Source: Adiantum capillus-veneris
Lineage: Eukaryota; Streptophyta; Polypodiopsida; Polypodiales; Pteridaceae
Direction of reading: 5' to 3'
Assembly: GCA_014529385.2 (NCBI GenBank)
Contig: CM043966.1
Span: forward strand, 99,276,087 to 99,340,086
DNA length: 64,000 nt
Under the pieces are notes generated by a model. That model did not search any database. It was not told the origin of the DNA and saw only the letters and a program-made list of their open reading frames with translations. Within the stretch, counting starts at the first letter, position 1, and each line of letters starts with the position of its first letter. This document shows, in pieces, positions 53,029-64,000 of this stretch. A program made the translations under genes and the position numbers.

Positions 53029-54991
53029 TCGAAGAGACCTAAAGTAGGAAAAACACGAGAACCTTGTGTAGTCTTTTAAATTCCTTTAGAATCACCTAGA
53101 GTCAAAACTTTCTCTATAAACTTGCATAGATTAAGATCGTCCTCTTTTGCTCGGTAGAGGTATCTTGGAGGTAAGTGTACTTGCTAAGTATCTTTTAGGA
53201 TTGTAGGATTAGATTAGGATTTTGAGAATGATTGATGGACAAGACAAGTCTTAAGATCAAGGCTCATAAACCATAAAAAACAAGAAAATGAGTGTTTGTG
53301 GACACTTTTCACAACCCCTTTGCAGTAGAACTTAGAAGTAGTGTAAGTAGAATTTGAGGTGGGATCTCACAGCTTTGCTCTCTCTAGAAGAATCAATTGT
53401 GAGTTGTGAAGTTGCATATTTCAGGTCTATGGCTGGAAACAACACCAAAAGACTGTCAACCATTGAATCCGGCTGGAGATTATGCTTTAAAAGTTGTATG
53501 AACTAGTGGGTAAGCTTAAGGACGCATTTGAGGTAAATTTTCAAGAGTTTACAAAAACTCAAATTATTTACTTTTTCTTGCCATTTTAAGCCAAATTAAG
53601 TTTTGACTTGACTCAGAGGCTTAAAATAGATCATAAAAAGATTGTCCACTGAAAAAGTTAAAAAAAGTGCTCATTTTAAGCCAAAAGTAAATAATCACAA
53701 TTATTTACTTTCAGCTCAAAAGTGACCAAGGTTGATACCAGAGACTCTATGCATGTGTACAAACATATTTTGTAAAGGCCCATAGAATTTGGATCCCCAA
53801 ATTGACCAAAAACTTGATAAAAACTGAAATTTGTACTGATTGTCGAGTACCGATTGTTATGAACTTATGTGTGACTTGGGAGAATCTTGTTCAAACTTAG
53901 TGGAACTTGACTCAAAGGCTTATATTGAAGTGTTAAACAAGTGTACATGCTTTGTTGACCAAAAAGATACAAAAATTTATCAGAAGTAAATAATCATGAT
54001 TATTTACTTTTGTCTCATTTCTCAACTTTTTTGACCAACCCAGCATACCACTAGTTTTAGCATGTTATATTAAGCCCACAAATGAAATTTGGTAAGATTT
54101 CGATCATTGAAGTGAAAATTGTGGCCAAATTTGGAAAGTCAGTGTGCAGACACAAAATTGTTGACCAATTGAATAGGGATTATCCAAACTTGATGAAATT
54201 TGGCTAGGGGGCTTAAGTTGAGCCACTTAACTATTATGCGTCAGCATTGTGGCAAAAAGTTGCACAATACCAGGAGTAAATAATCGTGATTATTTACATT
54301 TGCTACAAAATTGGACATTTTTGCACATTTAAGCATTCCTCAAGGACAAGCATATCAAGTAGAGTCCACAAATCAAATTTGGAAAAATTTGGATCACAAA
54401 GCGAGACTCGAGTCAGATTCTCAAAAATCGAGTCTGCAGACACGAAATAGTTCATAACTTGGACAAATTTTGTTCAAACTCAGTGAAACTTGACCAGGGA
54501 CTATAACAAGTTGAATACTTCGCAATACAAGCCTAAAAAGTGTAAAAATTAAAGAAATTAAATAATCGTGATTATTTACTTCTGAGACACAGAGATATAA
54601 TTTTGGATTTTTGAGCTTGTACAGTGTTAGAACAACATAATACAAGGCCACTGGTCAATTTTGGATTCAATCGGATCCAAATTAGTACATGTTCACTCAA
54701 TTTCCAAGTTGCAAATTAGTCCTTTAGATCTTTGCAAAGTAGAATTTGAAAGTCACATTTGCTGATTCACTTAGCTCAATTTGAAGTGATACACATAGAC
54801 TAGTCACAATAGTTAGCAAAAATTGTACAGTCTTTGTGAAAGAATAGCTAGCTTGATTAAAACTGATACAGGAATCAGGTTGCAGACAAGGAATTGAAAG
54901 CTTGGTAGGAGTTGCAATCAAGTCAAGTGGAAGAAACTGATAACAAGTCAATCCAACGGTAAGTACTCTATCCAATGCTTCACAAGTCTAT
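53029..54991 (+). other. Leader of element E
   Basis: About 2 kb without coding sense between primer site and gag. Most of its second half is a diverged tandem array. Long leaders with internal tandem repeats are known in Tat/Ogre-type elements. Confidence 0.6.
53560..54600 (+). repeat. Tandem array of about 280-300 bp units with palindromes
   Basis: About four diverged units. Each contains a 26-bp palindrome or near-palindrome built on AGTAAATAATC and GATTATTTACT, at 53685-53710, 53984-54009 (perfect), 54274-54299 and 54556-54581, spaced 299, 290 and 282 bp. Units also share ACTTGACTCAGAGGCTTA-like and TTGGATC-like wording. The palindromes are better conserved than the sequence between them. 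Confidence 0.8.
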
Positions 54992-57338
54992 ATGAACCTT
55001 AGATCTGGTCGTATACTACCAAACCAAGGCATATATGGAGAGACTGCTAGTAGAGTATCCACCAAAGAGAGTGTGAATCAAGGCGATCACTTGGACACTA
55101 TCTTTGAAGAAGTTTCAGACACTTTTTCAGAATCAACATCTGAAATGTCTTCCTATTCGACTCATTCAGGAAACAGAACGACAGTGCGATATAAGCACAG
55201 ACTCACATTTTATAAGACTAATGGCCATGGAGCTCAGGTTTACCTCGATCCTAATGAAGAGTATGCCATTCACATTGATGATGATGACATAAGAGTTTGA
55301 AGAGGAACTCACTGCAAACAAACAAGGAAAATTGTATATGGATAAAAGTGGAACTCGATATTTAAAAGTTGAAAACCCTAATGTGATAGAAAAATAGGTA
55401 CCATAATTCCAAATATGGCAGCAAAATAAGGACCACCAACTTTAGAATTCAAGGCATACAATCAAGTTGATTTGAAGCCTTTGAAACGGCTTAGCACAGA
55501 TAATCCTAGGATCAAATTCTATTGTTGGGAGGATAGAAACGTCAAAGATCTTCTATGGACTTCTCATGCCAAATTAAGATAGTTAACACCCATTAAGATC
55601 ATCTATATCTTCAAAATCAAAGACAAGGGTTCATTAGATTTACCAACCTATCTATTTAAGGATTGTTATAACAATAACTATTTTATGATGAGTCGTGAGG
55701 AGGTAGAACAAACCAAATACCAAGGGTACTCCATAAGAGATTGGATATTGTACCAAGGACCAGAAATTATACTAAGAGAGGAATTCCACGAGAGATCTTT
55801 TGGGAGAAATGTTAAAAAATATGAACCTACCTCATCACAAAGAAAATCGAGTGACACTAAAGCCAGTCCAGGGCTACATGAGTCACTATTTCCAATAGAC
55901 TGGTTTGAAGGAATTGGGATATGACCAACTGCTAGGAGACCAGGAGTTGAACCAAATAGACGCGTCAGACCACTTAATTTTCAAGAATGGATCAAAAAAT
56001 ACAGTGGATCTAGGGATCCATATGACCACTTAGCAAGCTTTATGGAAGTACTAAGAGCCGAATGCATATTTGATTTCCATACTCAATTTGAGGGATTTGG
56101 AATGACATTAGAAGGAAAAGCATTGAGGTTCTAAAACATTCCACGGAGGTCAATCATGGATTTAAATACATTAGCTCAAGGATTTGTATCTTTTTGTTCC
56201 AAAACGGGGATCAAACATAATACGGTAGTTCAAATCTATAGCTTCAAACAGAAACAAGGTGAGTATGTTAGGGATTGTGCAACTAGGATTTAGCAATACA
56301 TTGCACAATGCCCAGAACTAGAAATACCGGCAGAAGAAGGATTAGTATCATTGTTTCTAGAGGGACTGCTAAAACAAAAAACTTCATGCTATATTGTATA
56401 GCAAGAAACACATGACCCTAGAAGAGTGTGTATCGGATGCCATTGACTTGGGAGACAATTGTGATATTTTCAATGAAGAATATGTCCCTAAGGATAATCA
56501 ACGTGAGAAAACAACATCCACCAAACCAACACAAGTGGGAACGGCTGTTGCAGCACCGCTTACAGCCATAAAAGACATGCTCAAAAGGATGAATGAAATG
56601 ATGAATAACATGCAAAAGGCACCTATGAGGGTACCAGGGTAAGGGATATCTCAATAGGGATAACCAATTAGGCCGTAGAAATGGTGTGCAATCAAGGGTA
56701 GATGGACCAACCATGAGACCAATGAGTGCTATTACCGATCAAAGTACAATGGAAATGTTCAATATGTGCCTATGAGGCCGTAAGCACAACCCATGTACAG
56801 ATATCAGCCTAATATGGCCCCAGCTCAAAGACCACTGATGGGTATAGAAAGACCTCAACCAGTGTTGGGTCAACAACCTCTATATCTTGGACATAATGCA
56901 GTACCTGTAAAGTACATACATTAAGAGGGAGTCATAGATGAACAAGCACTAGTGCCTTTTATGTTGAGCCTAATCCATCTACAGTAATGGTAGAAGGAGA
57001 ATGGTATGACTCACATCCACCACCAATGGCCACTAGAGCCCACGCTAAGGAAAAAAAAAACATAACTCCTCTGATGGATCGGAGAATACTAAAATTTACT
57101 CTCAAAAGACCAAGAGACGAAGAAGCTAGAGGTATGAGATAAGAAAACAAAAAAAGGGTTGAAATCGAGGAGAAAGCTAAGAAACTATTCCAAGAAAAAG
57201 TGAAAGAAACTAGGAAGTGAAATCAAGGAAACCACGGTGAAATCTGGAGGATCAGTTTTGGTAGACAAATTTTTTGAGACGATCAATGCAGCCTTAGAAA
57301 CTTACCAAGTGAGACTTAAAGCAGGCCAAAACATGGAA
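54992..57338 (+). pseudogene. Element E gag (Ty3/gypsy, Athila/Tat-like)
   Basis: Starts MNLRSGRILPNQGIYGE at 54992. An N-terminal acidic region (DTIFEEVSDTFSESTSEM) stops at 55298. A middle frame follows (SREEVEQTKYQGYSIRDW), then the capsid: NFQEWIKKYSGSRDPYDHLA, FEGFGMTLEGKALRF, LAQGFVSFCSKTGI, YSFKQKQGEYVRDCATR, and IPAEEGLVSLFLEGLLKQ. C-terminal part: DAIDLGDNCDIFNEEY and a decayed knuckle-like GPTNHETNECYY near 56705. Stops at about 55920, 56132, 56290 and 56397 and frame changes inactivate it. It is interrupted at 57339 by A2, so pol of E is expected beyond the right edge. Confidence 0.8.
57334..57338 (+). repeat. Left target duplication of A2 (TGGAA, unpaired)
   Basis: Five bases directly before the A2 LTR. 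The right copy should follow the 3' LTR outside the window, so this is a prediction. Confidence 0.6.
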
Positions 57339-58928
57339 TGCCATAATAATCAATATCTGATTCTCCTAAATGATTTTCTCATATTAAACTGATCATTTAA
57401 TGTGGGGAAGGCCAGGGGAGAAAAAGCTAGAATATTGGTTAAGCTAGCAGACCGGCCACAGTAGGGATCCAAAGGAGGGAAAATAGGGATCCAAAGGGGG
57501 GGCCATCTGCAAAAGAGCCATGTGCAACAATGGGCTAAAAAGACCCTAAGGTTCAGCCCATTAAGACTTCAAAAATGCTAAGGTTCCAAAAATTCAAAGG
57601 TTGTGTCCAAAGGTCAACCCTAGGGAAAATTGGATGCTTTGTGTGTGCCCTAAAAGTCTTTGCACATCCCTACATGGGAGGGGGCGAGCCCTAAAGGTAG
57701 GGGATGAGAGAGAAAGCCACACACACACACACACAGGCTCCCTTTACACAAAGGGAATGAGGGACACATGTCAGCTCCCTAGGCCAGATGCCCACAAGGT
57801 GTGCCCAATTCCTATTGGAAGACCCTTGAAGTAGACCAATGAGAATTAAGCTAGAGTAAATGTAGTGTTATTAATTTAAAAACATTTAATAAAAGAAACC
57901 AATGAGGGTTAAGTCTCCTAGAAGACTATTGGGCAGTCTCCCAAAGGGTCCAATGAGCATTGAGAAGCCCCATGGCTTGCCTGATTCCTATTGGCCAGGA
58001 GGCAAAGGGGTCCAATGAGAGTTTAGTTTAATTATTTAATTACCTAAAGCTCTCACAAAAGGGGAAAGGGGGACACATGTCAGAAGGCTATCACTTATGC
58101 TGCTTAATACCTATTGGCTTGACTTGGGGAGGTCCAATGAGGCAAAAGCCATACCAAATTAGCAACAAGGGCTCGCCCAAGAGAGAGAGGGGGCTGATTT
58201 TTGCTTGGCATTGACACACACACTCACACTTGACCATGTGAAAAGGAAGAATACTCTATCTCCTCCCAAGCTTTAATGGAGAGCTCATCACCTACTCCAA
58301 GCTTGTGAGATAGAAGCCTACATCAACACTCTCTTGGCATGTGGATGCAAATCCAACCAAGAGCCAAGCTTCAATGCATGCTCATCTTCTCTACCAAGCT
58401 AATTACTAAGCTAAGCTATGATAATATGAGTGATTATGTGAGGAGATGTACATCTTTCTCGTAAGATACTCCTTCTTCCTCTCAATCTACTCTCATACCC
58501 TGCTAGCTCTCACCATCTTCGAAGGTGTGTGAGGTCTTGGGTCTGAGAATGGGGATAATTCAAGTTGTGTTTGATTAAGTGTTTTGCTTAGTGCATGAAG
58601 CTTCCATCTTCATTGCACTAGCTAGTCTTGAAGGAACACAAAGAATTGTATTGTACAATGTCTCTCTTGATGGGAGAAACCATAATACAAAGCCTTTTGG
58701 AGGGGGGACCGGCTCCATGCAAATCCGGTCCTCAACTGTCGTCAATAGCTTAATTTCTCTCTCTTTTGAAAGTATTGTTGATGCTATCTAACTAGGTGTT
58801 ATGCTTTTAGTTGCTCTCTCCACCCAAGCACTCTTGTAATTCTCATTAGGAATCTATTCTAATGAAATGCCCACTATGTTCATGCTAATTTCCGCTACAT
58901 ATAAGTTATTAGGCCATTAAATGTTACA
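57339..58928 (+). repeat. 5' LTR of A2
   Basis: 1590 bp, TGCCATAATAATC (third base C instead of T)...ATGTTACA. Same CCAAT-box layout and (CA)n as in A1. It differs from the A1 LTRs at many more sites than these differ from each other. Confidence 0.95.
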
Positions 58929-58929
58929 T

Positions 58930-58941
58930 TGGTACCAGAGC
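58930..58941 (+). other. Primer-binding site of A2
   Basis: TGGTACCAGAGC, one base different from the initiator-Met primer site (T to C at position 6). Confidence 0.92.
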
Positions 58942-59346
58942 TAAAGGTTTCTCTTTTCTTGCTCAAGAAGGGAGGTCCTCAAGCTAGCTACAAATGGTTG
59001 GTATTATTAATTGCCTGTGAGTAACTAGAATAGGTAGTTTTCAGCCTTGCAGTGCGCTTACCTTCGTGCATTTAATAGGGCATCACTGTCGAGAGCTATG
59101 GTCTGAATAGTGGAGTCCTACGGGGCTTGCCTACGGCTTAACCACTATTGAGCTATTAGAAGCTTGACAGGAGCCGGTGCTGTTTTGGTGTCGAAAGACC
59201 CTCTCTTCTATTCCATGCAATTAATGGTATTCGAGCCGCGGGTACAGAAGCTTGAGTGCTTTTTTCTAAAGGGGTAAAGAGGAGTAGCAACTAGGGCTTG
59301 AAGTGCCAAAGTACACCTAAAAAGTTTACACCTAAAAGTTGTTAGA
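58942..59346 (+). other. Leader of element A2
   Basis: Non-coding leader nearly identical to 32846-33249 in A1. Confidence 0.7.
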
Positions 59347-60945
59347 ATGGCTGACAATAGTAAAGAGAGTGAAATTAATGTTGATAACTTTGATTTTGCT
59401 CATGAGCAAGCTACTAATGATGCTTCAATGCTTGTTAACTATCTTGTTTCTAGGCTTCAATAAACCATGGGCAATCCATCTCTCCAAAGTGAAGTGCAAC
59501 GGCAACTTCGTGCTCACGGGATTCTCCAAGCTCATCACCATGACGAGAGAACACCTAGGAAGCCTCCTTGTGAGACTACCAAAAGAGGTCTCTCTCCGAT
59601 TCGGGAAGAAGAAGAGAATCCTTATGAAGGGCTCAAGAATTTACTTCTTGACGATGCATCTCCTTCCCAAAGGAGAACTCAAGAGCCTCCACCGAAGGAA
59701 CGAGAAATAAGTGAGTCTCCCGCCACCTCGGCGGAGATGGCTCCACGAAGACGGTGGGCTAAACGCTCTCCATCACCACCAAAGCGGAGAAGACCATCAC
59801 ACTCTTCTCCATGTCATAATTCAAAGAGGGATGATAAAAAGCAAGAGAAGAAAAAGGCGAGAAAGAGGACACCCTCTTCACCATCTTCTTCATCCTCTTC
59901 CTCTTATGAAAGCTATGGTGAAGACGACAAAGATCAAGACAAGAAAAAGGCGAGAAAGAGGTCACCCTATTCTCCACCTTCTTCAAATTCTTCACCTTCT
60001 AAAGAAAGTGATGGTGCAACTTTTGAACCATCAAAAAGAAGAGGCCATAGGTAATCCTATGCCGCATGGAAGAGGTCGTCCAAGTTGAAGAAATTCAAAG
60101 AGGGAGGGAAGAGCATCTCTTTCCTTACCTATGATGGTACCTTTGGTGCTACGGACAAAGTCTTGGCCTTTATCCAGCAATGTGATGCGGCGTTTGGAGA
60201 TGAGGGCTTCACGGAGTCCTCTAAGCTACACAATGTAGCTATGCACTTTCAAAAGTCCGCCAGACAATGGTGGTCTAGCCTACAAGCCAATGGTGAAGCT
60301 CCACGAACATGGAAGGCTTTAAGAGCTTCCATTATGAAGCAATTTTTGGCCACCGATGCCAAAGACAAAGTACTCACTGAATGGCGAAGCTTAAAGCTCT
60401 CTCCCAATGAATCCATCCACAAATATGTAAACTAGTTTTGGGACCTACAACTCAAAGCCACTGTCTTCAAAAAGCTGGATTTTGGAGAGCAAAAGCAACA
60501 ATTTTGTGCGGACTTAACCGAAGAAATAGCGGAGTATGTCAACTCCCAAAGACCCGTACCATATCGGCGGTAATACACCACACTATGGTCGCCTCTCGAA
60601 TCCATTTCCAAACGGGGGCAAAACAAAATAATAAGCCCCCGGAAAACAAGGGTTCCAATGAGCCTAAGGGGAAGGACAATGTCCAAAAGTCTCCTAAGGG
60701 CAACTCCAACAAAGCTAAAGAGAAGGGAGTTTACAAAGGTAAGAATAAACTCTCTCCTGAAGAGCTTGAGCGTTATCGTAAGGATAACCGGTGTTTCAAG
60801 TGCGGCGAACAAGGGCATGCGTACCGCGCTTGTCCCCAAAAGAACAACCGCCAAGATCCTCCTAGAGCTTCCTTGGTTGAAATCCAAGAGGAGGAGACTC
60901 ACCAAACTCATCACAAAGGATCTCCTCTATGCCATGCCTCGCGAA
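59347..60945 (+). pseudogene. A2 gag with SR-rich domain and zinc knuckle
   Basis: Starts MADNSKESEINV at 59347; TAA at 59461-59463 where A1 encodes Gln. The SR-rich domain (RRRWAKRSPSPPKRRRPS; KKARKRSPYSPPSSNSS) is followed by a stop at 60052-60054, the capsid blocks (TYDGTFGATDKVLAFIQQ, ARQWWSSLQ, TWKALRASIMKQFL), a stop at 60433-60435 and a one-base deletion near 60552. The shifted frame then carries the knuckle CFKCGEQGHAYRAC (about 60792-60833, all ligands intact). Four separate lesions, none shared with A1. Confidence 0.9.
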
Positions 60946-62804
60946 AGGTAAGAGAACATGATGCTTTTATTCTCTTTGACCCTGATTCTACTCACAATTT
61001 TATATCTATAGAGTTGGCCACCAAGCTAGGAATACAATCCTACGAGATGGGAGATGTCCTACCCGCAAACAGTGCCTTCAAGGGGCAAGAAGCTTCAGTC
61101 ACTCCCTTAATCGGGAAATTGAGGCTTCATGTCCAAGGCTATGTGGACAAAGAGGACTTCTTTATCTCTCCTCTCAAGCATGAGGATGTAATCCTAGGGG
61201 CACCATGGTTTGACCGCCTGGCTGCCGATGTTAAATTTCCTGAAAGGAGAATCTCCTTTAAGTTCAGGGAAAAAGACATGTATATAGATGCTAAGGAAAT
61301 GGGTAACACCATCCCCATTGTACATACACCAGCTTTCAACAAGTCAATAAAGAGCTCTATTTCCGTGTACATGATTTTTGTTAAAGACTCTCAAAATGAA
61401 CCTAATGCTTTAACAAACGAAAATAAAAGCAACCAAAAGGAATTAGAGTTATCCAATTTTCTCAAGGGGTTTCAAGATATTTTTATTGACGACATCCCTT
61501 GTGAGCTACCTCCTAAACGAGGTAATGATGACCATGCAGTTGAACTTCTTCCAGGAAGTTCACTACCTAATAAACCTCCTTATAGAGTTTCTCAAGCTCA
61601 ACAAGACGAGATCATGCGGCAAGTGCATGAGTTAGTTGAGAAGGGTATGGTTAGGCTAAGCTCATCTCCATTTTGCTCACCTGTGCTATCAGTGCAAAAG
61701 AAAGACGGCACATATCGTATGTGTGTCGACTATAGAACACTAAATAGGATCACTATCAAGAATAGGTTTCCCGTTCCACGGGTAGAAGACCTATTTGATA
61801 AGCTACAAGGATTGACCTACTTCAGTAGGGTTGACCTAAAAAGTGGTTATCATCAAATAAGGATAGTTGATCAAGACCTTGTAAAGACCGCATTTCGTAC
61901 TACATTTGGTCTTTACGAATACATTGTCATGCCTTTTGGCTTGACCAATGCACCAGCCACATTCAACCGCTTGATGGAGAAGCTGTTCAGGCCTCATCGA
62001 ACCTTCACTGGAGTGTTCTTTGATGATATTATCATCTACTCTAATTCATTGGAGGAACACAAGCAACACCTCCAGGTAATATTTCATGTTTTAAGAGAGA
62101 ATAAACTTTATGTTAATCGAAAGAAAAGTGAATTTTTCTTGCAAGAGATTCAGTATTTAGGTCACATTATCTCTCAAGATGGCATCCAAATGGATCCATC
62201 CAAGTTAGAGGCAATAAAAGGATGGCCTAAACCAAGGAATCTTCATGAACTAAGAAGCTTCATAGGTATGTGTGCATACTATAGACGCTTCATAGAAAAG
62301 TTCTCACAAATTGCGGGACCATTACATGACCTAACAAAGAAAAGAGTTAGGTATACATGGTCTGCTAAGGAGAACAATGCTTTCGAAAAGCTTAAAGAAA
62401 AGCTTGTTTCTCAACCTGTGCTTACACTACAGGATCTCTCAAAACCATTTGAGGTCCAATGCGATGCTTGTGGTGATTGCCTTGGAGCTGTTTTGCTCCA
62501 AAAAGGGCACGCCATAGGCTATGAGAGTCGAAGGATCGACCCTGTTGAGCAAGCTCTAGGCATATACGAAAAGGAACTCCTTGCAGTTCTACATGCCTTA
62601 GACTCATGGAAGCACTATTTATTGGGGACTCCTTTCATTCTGCGAACGGATCACCAAAGTCTTAAGTACTTCATGACACAGACCAAGCTCTCCGACAAAC
62701 AAATGAGGTGGGCAAATTTCCTTTCGCAATTTCATTTTGATATTGCTCACATTGCTGGCAAGCATAATCAAGTAGCTGATGCACTCTCAAGACGGCGAGA
62801 GTGA
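60946..62804 (+). pseudogene. A2 protease, reverse transcriptase, RNase H
   Basis: One open frame continues from the gag knuckle through to TGA at 62802-62804. Protease: the active site reads FDPDSTHNF (60978-60986) where A1 has DTG, so it should be inactive; LIGKLRLHV and VILGAPWFDRL follow. RT: VQKKDGTYRMCVDYRTLN, YFSRVDLKSGYHQIRI, VFFDDIIIYS (FFDD 62016-62027). Connection: MCAYYRRFIEKFS. RNase H: VQCDACGDCLGAVL, YEKELLAVLHAL, LRTDHQSLKYF. The frame ends SRRRE because one base is missing relative to A1 near 62797. RT and RNase H catalytic residues are all present. Confidence 0.92.
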
Positions 62805-64000
62805 ATGCGGTTTCCATAGCAACTCACAATGATCTATCTTCAATGATAGATGAGTATGCTATTGATCCCGATTTTAGAGATGTGATTTCAGCCCTTGCAT
62901 TAGGGAAGAAAGAAGAACCATTTACTTTACAAGATGGTTATCTTCTCTATGGCAATAGACTATGCGTTACAAACTCACTACGTGAGAAAGTAATGTATGA
63001 ATCTCATGCTCCACCTTATGCGGGGCATAGAGGGATTCAGTCTACCTTAAAGGGAATTGAAACATATTTCTATTGGCCTACCATGAAAGTGAGAATACAA
63101 GAGTATGTTTCCAAATGTGTGGTATGCCAAAAGACAAAATATGATAGAGGGAAGCAACTTGGATTGCTTCAACCCTTGCCAATCCCTAATTCACCATGGG
63201 AGAGCATATCCATGGATTTTATCTTTGGATTGCCTAAGTCTATCCATGGGAATACGGGAATATGGACGATAGTAGACAGGTTTAGTAAACAAGCCCATTT
63301 TATACCTGTCAAAAAGACTATCAAAGCCCATCAAATGGCAACCCTCTTTATTTCACAAATTTTCAAGTACCATGGCTTGCCCATGTCCATAGTGTCGGAT
63401 AGAGATCCTACAATGACCAGTAATTTCTGGAAGGGTCTCTTTGAGAATTTAGGAACAAGGCTAAACTTCTCTTCGGCCTATCATCCACGCACTGATGGCC
63501 AAAGTGAAATAGCTAAGCTAACCATTCTCGATCTACTAAAAGCCTATGTAACGGAAGTAGATCAAAGATCCCAATGGGAGAAGTACTTACCCTTAGTGGA
63601 GTATGCTTACAATAACACTGTACATACTTCCACGGGAAAAGCACCTTTCGAGGTAATTGAGGGAAGATCAAAAAGTCCCTTGCTACTTAAGGTACATGGG
63701 AAGATCTTCGCTGCAGATGAGTATAGCCGAGACCTACAATAATCTTTCCAAAAGATTAAGGATGCTATCTCTATCTCATAGCAAAGGCAAAAGACTGCTG
63801 CTAACAAGCACAGAAGAGCCCAAGCCTTTAAAGAAAACAATTGGGTCTTGTTAAAGTTTCTCAAGGCTCGATTAAGGCACACAACGGGCAAGAATCCTAC
63901 GGGTCACCAAAAGTACTATGCTAAACTAGCAAAAAGGTACTATGGTCCCTTTCAGATTCTTAGGCCAATCAATGAGATGGCCTATCAACTCAAGTTGCCC
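62805..64000 (+). pseudogene. A2 integrase (C-terminal region cut by window edge)
   Basis: In the frame after the deletion, 62801-63742 is open: spacer (NAVSIATHNDLSSMIDEY), zinc region HAPPYAGHRG ... CVVCQKTK, core SMDFIFGLP with the first Asp, SDRDP with the second, and YHPRTDGQSEIA with the Glu, then VEYAYNNTVHTSTGKAPFEV. A TAA at 63740-63742 (Gln or Glu in relatives) ends it, after which LLKFLKARLRHTTG, LAKRYYGPFQILRP and MAYQLKLP are readable to the edge. This is the gypsy integrase C-terminal module; a chromodomain like that of element B is expected just beyond 64000. Confidence 0.92.

Larger units (their letters stand above)
57339..64000 (+). mobile_element. Ty3/gypsy element A2 (chromovirus-like), right end outside window
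   Basis: Second copy of family A, inserted in gag of element E. Present: 5' LTR, primer site, leader, gag, protease, RT, RNase H, integrase core and the start of the C-terminal region. Compared with A1 it has no nested LTR and no integrase deletion, but it carries its own stops, two frameshifts and a changed protease active site. Confidence 0.93.

Noticed and set aside
53560-54600. CRISPR-like array (regular palindromic repeats)
   Set aside because: Spacing of about 290 bp, spacers that are themselves homologous, and a plant retroelement leader context exclude a CRISPR array.

Overview
The window is nuclear DNA of a plant, most likely a seed plant. It holds Ty1/copia and Ty3/gypsy LTR retrotransposons with primer sites matching the plant initiator-Met tRNA (TGGTATCAGAGC) and an Athila/Tat-like primer site, L1-type LINEs whose first ORF carries a DUF4283-like domain plus zinc knuckle, short GT-AG introns, and long (AC)n, (CT)n and poly-G microsatellites. 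I see no intact host gene, tRNA, rRNA or prokaryotic feature. Nearly all of it is nested, decaying mobile DNA. The species cannot be told from the sequence.

Layout. 1-3.4 kb: a minus-strand Ty3/gypsy RT-RNase H relic, a primer-site relic and a duplicated (AC)n unit. 3.4-6.7 kb: a minus-strand LINE relic split by a solo LTR (3722-5318). 6853-13703: an essentially full-length but dead L1-type LINE with a 16-bp target duplication. 13.9-16.2 kb: repeats and microsatellites. 16238-19525: a short minus-strand copia-type element with two LTRs. 19.5-23.1 kb: nothing recognised. 23.1-27.2 kb: an unidentified multi-segment coding relic followed by a gypsy gag relic. 27.9-31.2 kb: a gypsy integrase tail (minus) and a 5'-truncated copia element C. 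31.2-45.4 kb: a nest in which chromovirus-like element B was hit by copia C and then by element A1 (31241-40566, TSD GGAGA); A1 itself holds a solo LTR of its own family (35475-37065, TSD CTAAC). 45.4-45.8 kb: a second copia fragment.

The most unusual part is 46.0-52.5 kb. A plus-strand gene relic looks like a large DDE-type transposase (GDLK block, CxxCxH motif, one clean 71-bp intron, terminal GGG block). Next to it, same strand, is a gene relic with a charged coiled-coil N-terminus and a C-terminal histone H3 fold, with some features closer to centromeric H3 (CENH3) than to canonical H3. Facing them on the minus strand is a better preserved three-exon gene of unknown function, and a 407-bp near-perfect inverted repeat lies between the convergent genes. 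I read this as one candidate DNA transposon or virus-like element carrying its own H3-like histone; I could not find its termini.

52.5-57.3 kb is the 5' part of a third gypsy lineage (E): primer site, a leader with about four diverged 280-300 bp repeats each centred on a palindrome, and gag. It is interrupted at 57339 by element A2, a second copy of family A, which runs off the right edge. A1 and A2 each carry several inactivating changes, mostly at different places.
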